Positions 41,996 through 51,800 are shown, numbered from the stretch's first letter. The stretch is DNA of 64,000 nucleotides from Clostridia bacterium (GCA_017527065.1 JAFXQO010000025.1:1-64000), one strand, 5' to 3'. Translations and numbers: made by a program. Notes: generated by a model not told the origin, from the letters alone.

Positions 41996-43036
41996 TCAGT
42001 ACATGATATTCACGCCAAACACGGTCTTGAACCCTTCGCGGCGCAGAGGGAAGAGGGCGCTGTTCTGGCGGGTGGGATGCACGCGGTTGGTGAGCAGCAC
42101 CACGTAGTCGCCGGATACCGTGTCGATCCACAGGCTGGTACCGGTGAAGCCGGTGTGGCCCACGATGTTGCCCTCCCGGCGCTCCCGGTAGGCGATCCAG
42201 CCCAGGCACCGGTTGTCGCCCAGGTGCGCCGTCTGGTTGGTAAACGCCTTGTCCAGCCAGTCCTTCTCGAAGAAGGGATGGCAGCGCGCCGGGATGACCG
42301 CCGCGCAGAAGCGGCCCAGATCCTCCGCGGTGGAGAACACGCCCGCGTGACCGGCCACGCCGCCCAGCATCCAGCTGGTCTCGTCGTGCACCGTGCCGCG
42401 CACGGGCGATTCGTCCCGGTCGGTGCGGAACTCGGTGGCGGCGCAGTAGACGGTCTTGGGCGGGTTGTAGCAGGTGTTCTTCATGCCCAACAGGTCGAAG
42501 ATCTCGCCCGCCGCCTGGTCCTGGGGCTTGCCATAGGCCTGCGCCACGATCTCCCCCAGGAAGATGAAGGACAGGTCGCTGTACCACACGCGCGTGTTGC
42601 GCGGTATGACCGGCTCCAGCATGAGCAGGCCGTCGATGCGCTCCTGCCGCGTGGGGCCGAAGCGGTCCGGCCAGCAGTCCGGGATGAGGCCGGCGGTGTG
42701 GGTCAGTAGGTTCCACAGCGTCACCTCTCTGAGCGCCGGGTGCATGGGCCGGTCCAGCATCTCGGGAAGCCGGGAGTGCAGCGTGTAGGTCCCGTCCTGC
42801 AGGAGCTTCATGATGGCGGGCCAGGTGCCGGTCATCTTCGAGAGCGAGGCCACGTCGAACAGCGTGTCCTTCGTCATCGGCTCCCGCGTGGGCAAAAGCT
42901 GCGCCCATCCGCAGGCCTCGTGCATGAGCGTCTCGCCGTTCCGCCCGGCCAGCAGCACCGCGCCGGGAATCTTTTCTTCGTCAACAGCCTGCCTGATCCG
43001 CGCCCAGAACAGATCAAGTCCCTTCATGTCCATCAT
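41996..43036 (-). CDS. Serine hydrolase, class C beta-lactamase family
   Basis: A 346-residue penicillin-binding-protein-like hydrolase. The catalytic SxxK is SLSK in FDVASLSKMTGTWPA, the YxN equivalent is YSD in VWYSDLSFIFLGEI, and the third motif is HTG in GHTGFTGTS. This set fits esterase or D-aminopeptidase-type members (EstB, AmpH) as well as peptidoglycan enzymes. No signal peptide is present, so a cytosolic role is more likely than antibiotic resistance. AGGGGG precedes the ATG. It is last in a run with GNAT upstream. Confidence 0.9.
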   Translation of the reverse strand: MMDMKGLDLFWARIRQAVDEEKIPGAVLLAGRNGETLMHEACGWAQLLPTREPMTKDTLFDVASLSKMTGTWPAIMKLLQDGTYTLHSRLPEMLDRPMHPALREVTLWNLLTHTAGLIPDCWPDRFGPTRQERIDGLLMLEPVIPRNTRVWYSDLSFIFLGEIVAQAYGKPQDQAAGEIFDLLGMKNTCYNPPKTVYCAATEFRTDRDESPVRGTVHDETSWMLGGVAGHAGVFSTAEDLGRFCAAVIPARCHPFFEKDWLDKAFTNQTAHLGDNRCLGWIAYRERREGNIVGHTGFTGTSLWIDTVSGDYVVLLTNRVHPTRQNSALFPLRREGFKTVFGVNIMY

Positions 43037-43062
43037 AACGATATGCCCCCTCTGTCAAATCG

Positions 43063-43695
43063 TTAGAAATCCGCAATGGCAGGGCGATGCCCTTCCCTGT
43101 CCGACGTCGAGCGGCCGTAATAGGGCGCGTCGCCGTAGAACCTGTCCTTCAGCGCGCAGCCGGAATAATACCGCCTGAAGTAGAAATAATCGTCGGCGTA
43201 GCGGTTGTAGGCGTAGTCGTATACGGTTCGCTTTTCAAACAGCCGGAATCCGGCCTTTTCCGCCGTCCTGCGGGAAGCGGGATTGTCCACGTCCATGACC
43301 GCGATCAGGTAATCGAAGCCATGCGTCCGGCAAATGGATTCCGCAAAAGCCGCGGCCGCTTCGGAGGCGTAGCCTTTCCCCGCGAATCGGCCGATCATCA
43401 TCCAGCCCAGCTCGTATTCGCGCAGCATGTTCTGTTTGGAGAACGTGAGACAGCCCATGATCCCGCCGGTTTCCCTGTTTTCGACGGCATAGCAGCGCCA
43501 TGCGTCGATGTCGCCGTCTTCCTCGATCCGCCTGAATGCACGGATGTATTCCGGCATGTCTTCGCGCCGCGCGCCCACGGCCAGAAAGTCGGGACAAAAC
43601 TCCAAAACAGCGGGATCGGTCTTGATGTGATATAGCGCTTCTTCATCCCCTTCGCGGAACGAGCGGACGGTCAGCCTTTCGGTTTCGATCAGCAT
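43063..43695 (-). CDS. GNAT-family N-acetyltransferase, RimJ/RimL type
   Basis: A 210-residue acetyltransferase. It starts MLIETERLTVRSFREGDEEA, typical of the RimJ/RimL branch. The acetyl-CoA site lies in WMMIGRFAGKGYASEAAAAF, followed by the DVDNPASRRTAEKAGFRLFE block. ATG 43695 has GGAAGGGGAAAGAG upstream. The substrate is not predictable; it could be a ribosomal protein terminus, an amine or an antibiotic. It sits 26 bases upstream of the serine hydrolase gene. Confidence 0.92.
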   Translation of the reverse strand: MLIETERLTVRSFREGDEEALYHIKTDPAVLEFCPDFLAVGARREDMPEYIRAFRRIEEDGDIDAWRCYAVENRETGGIMGCLTFSKQNMLREYELGWMMIGRFAGKGYASEAAAAFAESICRTHGFDYLIAVMDVDNPASRRTAEKAGFRLFEKRTVYDYAYNRYADDYFYFRRYYSGCALKDRFYGDAPYYGRSTSDREGHRPAIADF

Positions 43696-43714
43696 GTCTC
43701 TTTCCCCTTCCAAA

Positions 43715-43766
43715 CAATACCGCAAGCCCTGGCGGCACGGCCGCGCTTGCAGAGCTTGCGGTATTG
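43715..43766. other. Intergenic stem-loop before GNAT gene
   Basis: A 13-base perfect inverted repeat, CAATACCGCAAGC (43715-43727) with its complement (43754-43766), enclosing 26 GC-rich bases. The U-run on the minus strand is poor (UGUUUGG). It could be a weak terminator for the isomerase gene. Confidence 0.65.
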
Positions 43767-43794
43767 CGCCGGTTCATTGACTGACGGGCGCTCG

Positions 43795-44577
43795 TCAGAA
43801 CCTTCCGCCCAGCTTCTTCAGCGTGTTCAGGCTGTAGAGCATGCAGTCCAGAGACCCCTGATCCACGGCGTTGTCCTGCTCGATCATGGCGTACTTCACG
43901 CCGATGTCGTCGCAGGCCTTCATGATGGCGGTCCAGTTCATGTTGCCCTTGCCGATGGGGGCGATGACGTTGCGGTTCTCGGCGGTGCCGTTCATCTCCT
44001 TGAAGTGGACGACGTCCATGCGGCCGCGCACCTTCTCGATCCAATCCAGCGGGCTGGCACCGCCCATCTGCACCCAGAACACGTCCAGCTCGAACTGCAG
44101 CGAGGGGCTGGCGTTCTCAAACAGCAGCTCCAGGCCGGTCTTGCCGACCTTCTCGAAGCGCTGGAACTCGAAGGCGTGGTTGTGGTAGATGAAGTGCAGG
44201 CCGTTGTCCAGCAGCCTGTCCGCGATCTTGCTGGCCTTCCCGGCGAATGTGACGAAGCCCTCGGGGCTGGCGCGGTACTCGCCCGGCAGGCCGCCGATGC
44301 CCGGATATTCGCAGCCCAGCGTCTTGTGGAACGCGATGACCTTGTCCAGGTCCTCTTCCATCTCCTGGAAGGTGATGTGGGTGCAGGCGCAGGTCAGCCC
44401 GGCCTCGTCCAGCATGTCCTTCAGCTGCTCGGCGGGGATCGCCCGGTTCTGGCCGGAGAGCTGGCAGGTGTTGTAGCCCATGGCCTTGAGCGCCTTCATG
44501 GTCAGCAGCATTTCGCCCGCTTCCTGGCAGTGGTTCCTCACCGAATACATCTGCGCGCCGATCTGGAAATTCGTCAT
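43795..44577 (-). CDS. Sugar phosphate isomerase/epimerase, TIM barrel
   Basis: A 260-residue xylose-isomerase-like TIM-barrel protein. Metal-ligand motifs appear as CACTHITF, YHNHAFEFQ, LQFELDVFW and VHFKEMNG. ATG 44577 has GGAGGGG seven bases upstream. It follows a Gfo/Idh dehydrogenase gene by about 70 bases, a pairing known in inositol and keto-sugar catabolism (IolE/IolG-like) and in glycoside oxidation routes. The substrate is unknown. A GGAATTA array lies between the two genes. Confidence 0.9.
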   Translation of the reverse strand: MTNFQIGAQMYSVRNHCQEAGEMLLTMKALKAMGYNTCQLSGQNRAIPAEQLKDMLDEAGLTCACTHITFQEMEEDLDKVIAFHKTLGCEYPGIGGLPGEYRASPEGFVTFAGKASKIADRLLDNGLHFIYHNHAFEFQRFEKVGKTGLELLFENASPSLQFELDVFWVQMGGASPLDWIEKVRGRMDVVHFKEMNGTAENRNVIAPIGKGNMNWTAIMKACDDIGVKYAMIEQDNAVDQGSLDCMLYSLNTLKKLGGRF

Positions 44578-44611
44578 ATCAAACCCCTCCGTTCTCATTT
44601 CAGAGTAACTT

Positions 44612-44645
44612 CAATTCCTAATTCCCAATTCCTAATTCCTAATTT
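44612..44645. repeat. GGAATTA-type array between dehydrogenase and isomerase genes
   Basis: A single arm of the AATTCCTAATTCCCAATTCC type directly after the dehydrogenase stop. The adjoining CAGAGTAACTTC is the complement of the GAGTTACTCTG that follows the left arm at 31143, so this is one end of the same element. Confidence 0.8.
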
Positions 44646-44648
44646 CCA

Positions 44649-45680
44649 TCAAGCCTTGTAGAGTTCGACCCACTTTCCTTCTTCGCTCGAGCGGATGATG
44701 CTGAGCACCAGGCTGAGGGCCGGGAAGGCGCTGCGGCCGTCGATCCAGAAGTGTTTGCCCTGGTCGAGGCAGCCGTAGTAGTCCTCCAGCTGGCTCACGT
44801 GGCCGTTGCCCCAAACCGTCTTGCCCACGATGGCCTTGTCGTCGCCGGAGTCGATGAGCTTGAGCTCGCCGTTTTCCACCAGGTAGAGCTTCGGCCCGAA
44901 CATCTTCAGGACGCCCTTCTCCAAGTGGATGTTCACCTCGATGGCGTCGTCGGCCACGTTGTTGTTGCTGGTGTGGATCAGGGCGCGCTGGCCGCCCGCG
45001 TAGAGCGCCACGGCCATGGCGTTGTCCTCGACCTCGATCTGGCCCTCGTTCAGCCCGGTGAACACCGAGCCGCGCACCTTTTCGATGGGGCCGCCCAGGA
45101 AGGACAAAAGATCCAGCGTGTGGATGGACTGGTTGATGAGGGAGCCCGCGCCTTCTGTGGCCTTCACGCCGCGCCAGCCGGATTCGGAATAGTACGCGCC
45201 CTCGCGCCGCCAGCATACGGAGGCCGCCGCGCCAAGGAACGCGCCCATCTCGCCGGACTCGATGATCTCTTTGGCGCGCTGGACGGAGGAATTGTAGCGG
45301 TTCTGGAAGATGACGCCCAGCATGGGCGCGCCTTCCTTCTCGGAGGCGGCGATCATGGCGCGCGCGTCCTCGATGGTGCTGGCCATGGGCTTCTCGGTGA
45401 TGACGTTGCGGCCCTGGTTCAGCGCCTCGATGGTCACGGGCGCGTGCAGGTAATGGGGCAGGCAGATGTGAACCACGTCGATGTCCTTCAGCGCGACCAC
45501 CTCGTGCCAGTCGGCGTAGCCCTTCGCGCCGGTCTTTTCCACGGCCATTTGAAGGCGTTCCTCGCGGATGTCGCACACGGCGGCGATCTCGACGTTTTTC
45601 ATGCCCTGCAGCGCGGCGATGTGCACCTTGCTGATGCCGCCGCAGCCGATGATGGCGGCGCGGAATTTCCTCTGTTCCAT
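44649..45680 (-). CDS. Gfo/Idh/MocA-family oxidoreductase
   Basis: A 343-residue NAD(P)-dependent sugar dehydrogenase. The Rossmann fingerprint is AAIIGCGGISKVHIAALQG near the N-terminus, followed by VVHICLPHYLHAPVTIEAL and the EKP motif in VITEKPMAST, where Lys is catalytic. The C-terminal beta-sheet domain binds substrate (GGAFINQ-like SLINQSIHTLDLL, with the catalytic His). ATG 45680 has GGGAGGG upstream. It is paired with the isomerase that follows. The substrate is unknown, probably a sugar or cyclitol. Confidence 0.93.
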   Translation of the reverse strand: MEQRKFRAAIIGCGGISKVHIAALQGMKNVEIAAVCDIREERLQMAVEKTGAKGYADWHEVVALKDIDVVHICLPHYLHAPVTIEALNQGRNVITEKPMASTIEDARAMIAASEKEGAPMLGVIFQNRYNSSVQRAKEIIESGEMGAFLGAAASVCWRREGAYYSESGWRGVKATEGAGSLINQSIHTLDLLSFLGGPIEKVRGSVFTGLNEGQIEVEDNAMAVALYAGGQRALIHTSNNNVADDAIEVNIHLEKGVLKMFGPKLYLVENGELKLIDSGDDKAIVGKTVWGNGHVSQLEDYYGCLDQGKHFWIDGRSAFPALSLVLSIIRSSEEGKWVELYKA

Positions 45681-45711
45681 GTTGCTTTCCCTCCCGTGCG
45701 TTGGTTGCTTA

Positions 45712-46437
45712 TTATTTTGTCGTTGTGAAAACATAGGTTCCGATGGATACGGCCACGGCCAGGTTCAGGGAGTCGATCTCCTTCGACTGGGGGATCAGCA
45801 CGCTTTGCCCCAGCTGCGCGAAGCGGGCGGGCAGGCCGGTCTGCTCGTTGCCGAACACCAGCGCGTAGAGCGGCGCGTGGCCGGCGGCGGCCTCGTTCAG
45901 CGGGACGGCCCCGTCCAGCATGAAGGGGTACAGCGCGTGATCGGGATAGAGGGCGCGGTAATCCTCGAAGGCGTCGAATGTGCGCACGTTCATGGCGTAG
46001 AACGCGCCCATCGAGGCGCGCAGCACGTGCGGGTCGAAGGCGTCCACGCAGGGCCTGACGATCGCCACGTCGCGGATGCCGAAGCCCAGGCAGGCGCGCA
46101 GCGCGGTGCCCAGGTTGCCGCCGTCCGAGATCTGGCAGAGCACGACGTGGGGGCGGCTGCCGTCCAGCTCGGCCTCGTATTTGTCGAACACCAGCGCGGC
46201 GAAGCAGTTGTCCTTCTGGGATTCGCGCCGCAGCACGCGGTCGGCGAACTCCTCGCGGATGCCCAGCGCGGCGCATTTCTCCCGCAGCAGCGACACGCCC
46301 TCGTTGCGCAGCCCCTCCGAATGGAGCAGCAGCCGCGAGACGGCCCGCGGGCGCGCTTCGAGCAGCTTCAGCGCGGGGAACACGCCCAGCGCGTAGCTGT
46401 AGGGGAGTTTGCGGCCGTACGGCTCGAGCCTGGGCAA
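45712..46437 (-). CDS. TrmH/SpoU-family RNA methyltransferase
   Basis: A 241-residue SAM-dependent 2'-O-methyltransferase of the knotted SPOUT class. The three family motifs are DGGNLGTALRACLGFG, LVFGNEQTGLP and IPQSKEIDSLNLAVAVSIGTY. A short N-terminal substrate-binding domain (about 1-85) precedes them. The start is TTG with GGGGTG upstream, the only candidate before the domain. The RNA target (tRNA or 23S rRNA) cannot be told. It is 31 bases ahead of the dehydrogenase gene, so cotranscription is possible. Confidence 0.92.
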   Translation of the reverse strand: MPRLEPYGRKLPYSYALGVFPALKLLEARPRAVSRLLLHSEGLRNEGVSLLREKCAALGIREEFADRVLRRESQKDNCFAALVFDKYEAELDGSRPHVVLCQISDGGNLGTALRACLGFGIRDVAIVRPCVDAFDPHVLRASMGAFYAMNVRTFDAFEDYRALYPDHALYPFMLDGAVPLNEAAAGHAPLYALVFGNEQTGLPARFAQLGQSVLIPQSKEIDSLNLAVAVSIGTYVFTTTK

Positions 46438-46538
46438 GGATCAGCACCCCGCTTCCCATATTCTTTCACTATACAGTATACACCCTTCGACCGGATTGCG
46501 CAATCACCGCGCCCAAATAAAACAATCGGGGCGGATCG

Positions 46539-47708
46539 TTATTCGCGCCCGTTGAGGGGCTTCATGCGGGCGTATTTCGGCACAAAGGCGATCAGCGCCA
46601 GGCCGGAGATGCCCGCCATCAGCGCGAAGCCCATGCGGATGCCGCCCATGGCGCTGGCGACCAGGCCGCCGGCCAGTATGCCGAAGGCGCGGGCGACGCC
46701 GAAGCCCACCACGGCGATGAGCATCTGACCGCTGGCCTTGAGCTCGTCCGGGATGGTGTCGTTGATGTACTTGGACATGGACACGGTCATCACGATGAAG
46801 CCCCAGCTGTGCAGCAGCTGGCTGGCCATGGCCACGTAGGCGCTGCCCGTGGAGGCCAGTATGATCCACCTGAGGGTAAGCGCGCAGGCGGAGATGGACA
46901 TGAGCTTGCCCACGCCCAGCTTTTTATAGAGTTTGTCCGCGTTCAGAAGGAAGGGCACCTCGCTCACGGCCGAGATGAAATAGCACAGGCCCAGGAGGCC
47001 GTTGGTGCCGCCCGGCAGCGAGGTGAAGTGGATGGAGAAAAAGCTGTAGAAATAGCCCATGGTGAGCTGCAGGAGCATCATCAGCGTGAACAGGGCCGGC
47101 ATGTGCTTCATCTTCAGTATGGCGGTCATGTTCATCCGGCGGCCGGTGGCGGCCTGGTGCCCGGCGGTGGCGGGCAGCACGCGGGTGATAAACAGCGCGC
47201 CGATCAGCAGCGCCGACGTGCCGTACAGGATGAAATTCATGCGCTCCGGCGCGAGGAACTGGCCCCACAAAAGGTTCATCACCGCGAAGGACAGGCAGCC
47301 CATCAGCCGGATGGGGCCGAAGGGCTGGTTGCCCGGCGTGAGGGCTTCCAGAATGATCGAATCGCCGATCGGCTGGATGGAGGTGTACGCCGCGGAAAAG
47401 AGCACGCTGACCGGCAAAAGCCACCAGAAGGAACCGGAGACGCGGTACAGCAGCGCGATCGCCGCGCTGGCGGCGATGAGCGCGCGCAGCACGCTGTTGC
47501 GGGTTTTGGAGCGGTCGGCCGCCGCGCCCCAGAAGGGCTGCGCGAAAATCGAGATGATGGGCGTCGCCGCCAGGATGACGCTCAGCTGCGCCGTCGACAT
47601 GCCAACCGCCTCGTAATACTTGGAGACATAGCCCTGGTAAATGGCGTTCGCCATGTAATAAAAGGACAGGAACAGGCCGTATTGCCAGGGATAATCGCGC
47701 CGCTTCAT
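46539..47708 (-). CDS. Major facilitator superfamily transporter
   Basis: A 389-residue membrane protein with twelve predicted segments, of the LacY/nucleoside-symporter-like MFS subgroup (AQPFWGAAADRSKTRN loop 2-3, matching GxxADR(x)xRR). It has a small central loop after segment 6. The tail ends in RMKPLNGRE. The start ATG is clear, with GGGAGG upstream. The substrate is unknown, plausibly a sugar or nucleoside. It is the first gene of the minus-strand run that goes down to 41996. Confidence 0.92.
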   Translation of the reverse strand: MKRRDYPWQYGLFLSFYYMANAIYQGYVSKYYEAVGMSTAQLSVILAATPIISIFAQPFWGAAADRSKTRNSVLRALIAASAAIALLYRVSGSFWWLLPVSVLFSAAYTSIQPIGDSIILEALTPGNQPFGPIRLMGCLSFAVMNLLWGQFLAPERMNFILYGTSALLIGALFITRVLPATAGHQAATGRRMNMTAILKMKHMPALFTLMMLLQLTMGYFYSFFSIHFTSLPGGTNGLLGLCYFISAVSEVPFLLNADKLYKKLGVGKLMSISACALTLRWIILASTGSAYVAMASQLLHSWGFIVMTVSMSKYINDTIPDELKASGQMLIAVVGFGVARAFGILAGGLVASAMGGIRMGFALMAGISGLALIAFVPKYARMKPLNGRE

Positions 47709-47824
47709 CGTTCAGCCTCCCAACGCCGCAGTCATTATCTGCATTTTACCAGAATATTGTTGAGTTTAGTCGCACGATTTGAGGTTTTATGAAATAGTTT
47801 TGCGTGTGAAGGGGTGTTGGCGGC

Positions 47825-48934
47825 GTGAAGAAGGCGAGAGGGGCGATCCTCTGGGCGGCGCTGCTGGCCGTGGCGGCGCTGTCCTGCCTCGCGCCGGAGC
47901 GGCAGGCGGGGCTCCAGCGCGAGGCGCTGCTGCGGAGCCGCTACGGCGGCTGGGCGGGGGTGCTCAGGCTGTGGGTGTTCGAGGGCTGGGAGAGCGGCGG
48001 CTCCTTCGCCTCCTGGCTGAACGCCGCCGCGGCCGCGTTCGAGAAGGCGCATGCCGGCGTCTACATCCAGCTGACCGAGGTGGGCGAGGACGCGATGCGG
48101 GCTTTCGCCGGCGGCGCGGCCAGTCCGCCGGACATGATCCTCTTCCCGCCGGGCCTCCTGGAGAATCCGTCCTCGCTCCTCGCCCTGCCGGGCGACTGGG
48201 CCCTGCGCCCGGGGCTGGAGAGCTGCGGCGTCGTGGGGGAGACCCGCTACGCGCTGCCCGTGGCGATGGGCGCTTACGGCATCGTCTTCAACCGCGCCGC
48301 GCTGGACGGCCTGCCCGCCGACTGGAGCGCCCTGCCCGACGCGCCGGACCTTGCAGGATGCGAGGCCTGGCTGGACTGGCCGGCCGACGGGGTGTACCTT
48401 CGCTGGTCCCGGGCCATGGACGATCTGCTCGCGCCGTCTTTCCGGGAAGACGCGGCCCCGCAGGCCCCGCGCGCCGGAGAGGGGCTCGACCTGGGCCTGC
48501 CCGCGGCGGCGCTGCCCGACCGCCTCCCGGCGGACTTCGGCCAAAGCGCGTCGGTGTACGATCGCTTTGTGAACGGCGGGATCGCGGCCATGCCGGCGAC
48601 CCAGCGGGAGATCAGGCGGCTGCAGCTTCTCTCGGAGAGCGGGCGCGGCCCGGACTGGGCCGTAGCCCCGCGCGCCAGCGGCTATACGGACCAGGTGGCG
48701 CTGCTGGCTGTGACGGACTGCGGCAAGAGCGAACAGGCGGCGCGGCAGGCGCTGTGTCTGGATTTCGCGGCGCGGCTGGTGAGCGGGGAGACACAGCGGA
48801 ACCTCCGGAAGGCGGGGGCTTTTCCGGTGATCGACCTGCCGCCGGTCTACGCCGGCAGCGAGGGCATGGCGCAGCTGGAGGCGGGCCTTGCGGCGGTGGA
48901 GATCAGCCCCGCAGCGGCGTTCGGAGGGCAATAA
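47825..48934 (+). CDS. Orphan extracellular binding-protein-like protein
   Basis: A 369-residue exported protein starting at GTG. The signal peptide (KKARGAILWAALLAVAALSC) ends near LSC-LAPE, a possible lipobox. The mature part resembles family 1 solute-binding proteins: LRLWVFEGWES, an early FEKAHAGVYIQLTEV strand-helix, PDMILFPPGLL, and ALPVAMGAYGIVFNRAAL. No permease or ATPase gene is adjacent, and convergent importer genes belong to a different class. It might be a sensor or a subunit for a distant transporter. The sequence is unusually rich in Ala, Gly and Pro. Confidence 0.8.
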   Translation: MKKARGAILWAALLAVAALSCLAPERQAGLQREALLRSRYGGWAGVLRLWVFEGWESGGSFASWLNAAAAAFEKAHAGVYIQLTEVGEDAMRAFAGGAASPPDMILFPPGLLENPSSLLALPGDWALRPGLESCGVVGETRYALPVAMGAYGIVFNRAALDGLPADWSALPDAPDLAGCEAWLDWPADGVYLRWSRAMDDLLAPSFREDAAPQAPRAGEGLDLGLPAAALPDRLPADFGQSASVYDRFVNGGIAAMPATQREIRRLQLLSESGRGPDWAVAPRASGYTDQVALLAVTDCGKSEQAARQALCLDFAARLVSGETQRNLRKAGAFPVIDLPPVYAGSEGMAQLEAGLAAVEISPAAAFGGQ

Positions 48935-48959
48935 AAACCCGCGGACCTGGATCCGCGGG
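48931..48959 (-). terminator. Terminator of amino acid importer operon
   Basis: Stem CCCGCGGA (48938-48945) with TCCGCGGG (48952-48959), 6-base loop, followed on the minus strand by UUUUUAUU. It sits 21 bases after the ATPase stop at 48980 and just behind the + gene's stop. Confidence 0.88.
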
Positions 48960-48979
48960 GATGCGCGTGGGGCGGCCGG

Positions 48980-49722
<743 letters not shown>

Positions 49723-49726
<4 letters not shown>

Positions 49727-50397
49727 TTGACCGTTCCTCCATAGCTCGCCAGCTTCTTTTCCCCGCGCCGCTGCAGCCAGGTGAGCAGCGTGCAGAACGC
49801 CAGATAGATCAGCGCGACCTCGCTGTACAGGCCCAGCGACTCGTATACGCGCCCGTTGATGACCTGCGCCTGGCGGAACATCTCCATCACCGTGATGGTG
49901 GCCGCCATGCTGGTGCCCTTCAGCATGGAGATGAGCGAGTTTGACAGCGCCGGGAAGGCCGTGCGGAAGGCCTGCGGAAGCACCACGTGGATCATGATCT
50001 GCAGGTAGTTGAGCCGCACGCAGTAGCCGGCCTCCACCTGCCCCACGGACACGCTCTCCAGCGCGCCGCGCATGGTCTCGGCCATGTAGGCGCCCTCGTT
50101 GAAGCCGAACACCAGCACGGCGGAGGTGTAGGCGTTCAGCTTGATGCCGGCGCTGGGCAGGCCGTAGAACACCAGGTACAGCTGAACCAGCAGCGGCGTG
50201 CCGCGGATGATCCAGATGTAGAAGCGGCAGATCTGCCGGAGCACCTTCACGTCGGCGTATTGGATCAGCGCCACGATCACGGCGATGAACAGCGCCAGGA
50301 TGAAGGACACGGCCGTCAGTGGCAGCGTCACCTTAACGCCGTATTCCAGCAGCTTGGGGAAGGAGTCCGCCAGGATTTTCCATAAACGCTCATTCAT
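49723..50397 (-). CDS. Polar amino acid ABC permease, HisM/GlnP-like
   Basis: A 224-residue permease with about five membrane segments and the ATPase-contact loop typical of the amino acid class (ESVSVGQVEAGYCVRLNYLQ, then VVLPQAFRTAFPALSN). The single permease gene implies a homodimeric channel. It overlaps both neighbours by four bases, linking it to the M20 peptidase and the ATPase. Confidence 0.95.
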
Positions 50398-51800
50398 GCG
50401 GGATTGTCATCCTTTACACAGGTTTCTTCCATCAGCCGAAGCAGCACGCGCACGCCCTGCAGCCAGGCCCTGACTGAGATGCGCTCGTTGGTGCCGTGCA
50501 CGCCTTCGGCGGAGACGTCTTCCTCCTCCAGGAAGGGGCCGAAGCGCATCACGCAGCGGCTCAGCGGCTCATACTGCCGCGCGTCGGTGGCCCCGCGGTT
50601 CTGGGCGGGAATGAACACCAGCCGGTCGAAGTAATGCCTCAGCACGCGCGTGAGCGCCTTGAAGCCCCAGGCGTCGATGTCGGAGGGCGTGGAGGCGGCG
50701 ATCTGCTGAGCCCAGTCCAGCTCGACGCCCTCGCCGACCAGCGCCCGGCAGTGGGCCAGCACCGATTCGGGCGTGTCGCCGGGGATCAGGCGGAAGTTGA
50801 TGATGGCCTCCATGTCCTGGGGCATCACGTTGCCCGCCGGCGCGCCGCCGGAGATCATCGTGGGCGCGGCCGTGGTCTGGACCAGGTGGTAGAGGCTCTC
50901 GCGCCCCAGGAACCAGCCGAGGAGCTCGGCCTCGTGGGCGTCGGGGTCTTGCGCCCAGGTCTTCATGGGCTCCTCGGTCATCAGCGGGGCGAGGACGCGC
51001 AGGCTGCGGCGCACGGAATCGGACAGACGCGGCGCGGGCAGGTTGTGGACGATGGCGGAGATGGCGTCCGAGAGCCGGCCCAGGGAGGTGCCGCGGAAGG
51101 GATTCGAGCTGTGCCCGCCGGTGGATCTCACCCGCAGCCGCAGGTCGCCATAGCCCTTTTCATACAGGCCCACGGCGCAGGTCATCTCGCCCGGCGCGCC
51201 CCAGTCCGCCGCGTCCACCACGTCGCCCGCGCCCTCGTCCAGCACGAAGGCCAGGCGCACGCCCCGCTCTTTCAGCGCCTTCACGATGGCCATGGCCCCG
51301 GTGGAGCAGGTCTCCTCGTCCTCGCCGAAGGCCAGGTAAACCGTGCGCCGGAAGGAAGCGCCCCGGGCCAGCAGGTACTCCGCGCTCTCCAGTTCGCCCA
51401 CGAGCATCTGCTTGATGTCCATCGCGCCCCGGCCCCAGATATAGCCGCCGCTCACGTCGCCGGAGAAGGGGCCATGGAGCCAGTTGCCCTCCGTGCCCGG
51501 CACCACGGGCACTACGTCCTGGTGGGCCATGAACAGGGCCGGCTCCAGGGACGGGTCATCGCCGGGCAGCGTGATGAGCAGGCTGTGGCCGATGGTCTCC
51601 CACACGCCCCGCGCCGCCACATGCGGGTAGCTTTTGCGCAGGTACGCCTGCATGCGCTCGAAGGCGCCGTAATCGACGCGGCCGGTGTCAACGTAGCTGA
51701 CGGTGGGGAAGGTCAGCGCGCCGGAGAGCCGGGCGACGGCGGCTTCGGCGGGAAAATCCGGGTAATCGGTTTCATTCAGGAACAGATCAGCGTTTTTCAT
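50394..51800 (-). CDS. M20-family metallopeptidase
   Basis: A 468-residue di-zinc peptidase or deacylase of the CPG2/ArgE/DapE fold. Zinc and catalytic residues appear as FMAHQDVVPV, GRGAMDIKQ and GEDEETCSTGA; a dimerisation domain is inserted at about 200-340. ATG 51800 is preferred: the upstream in-frame ATG at 51836 lies in the loop of a hairpin. The gene sits inside an amino acid importer operon, between the binding protein and the permease, which suggests the imported solute is an N-acyl amino acid or dipeptide hydrolysed on entry. Confidence 0.93.
   Translation of the reverse strand: MKNADLFLNETDYPDFPAEAAVARLSGALTFPTVSYVDTGRVDYGAFERMQAYLRKSYPHVAARGVWETIGHSLLITLPGDDPSLEPALFMAHQDVVPVVPGTEGNWLHGPFSGDVSGGYIWGRGAMDIKQMLVGELESAEYLLARGASFRRTVYLAFGEDEETCSTGAMAIVKALKERGVRLAFVLDEGAGDVVDAADWGAPGEMTCAVGLYEKGYGDLRLRVRSTGGHSSNPFRGTSLGRLSDAISAIVHNLPAPRLSDSVRRSLRVLAPLMTEEPMKTWAQDPDAHEAELLGWFLGRESLYHLVQTTAAPTMISGGAPAGNVMPQDMEAIINFRLIPGDTPESVLAHCRALVGEGVELDWAQQIAASTPSDIDAWGFKALTRVLRHYFDRLVFIPAQNRGATDARQYEPLSRCVMRFGPFLEEEDVSAEGVHGTNERISVRAWLQGVRVLLRLMEETCVKDDNPA

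Noticed and set aside
41829-42107. Possible 92-residue gene with a good ribosome site
   Set aside because: It runs through two hairpins and overlaps the serine hydrolase gene in antisense by over 100 bases, with no recognisable sequence.
41996-43036. Antibiotic-resistance beta-lactamase
   Set aside because: There is no signal peptide and the motifs fit esterase or peptidase members equally well.
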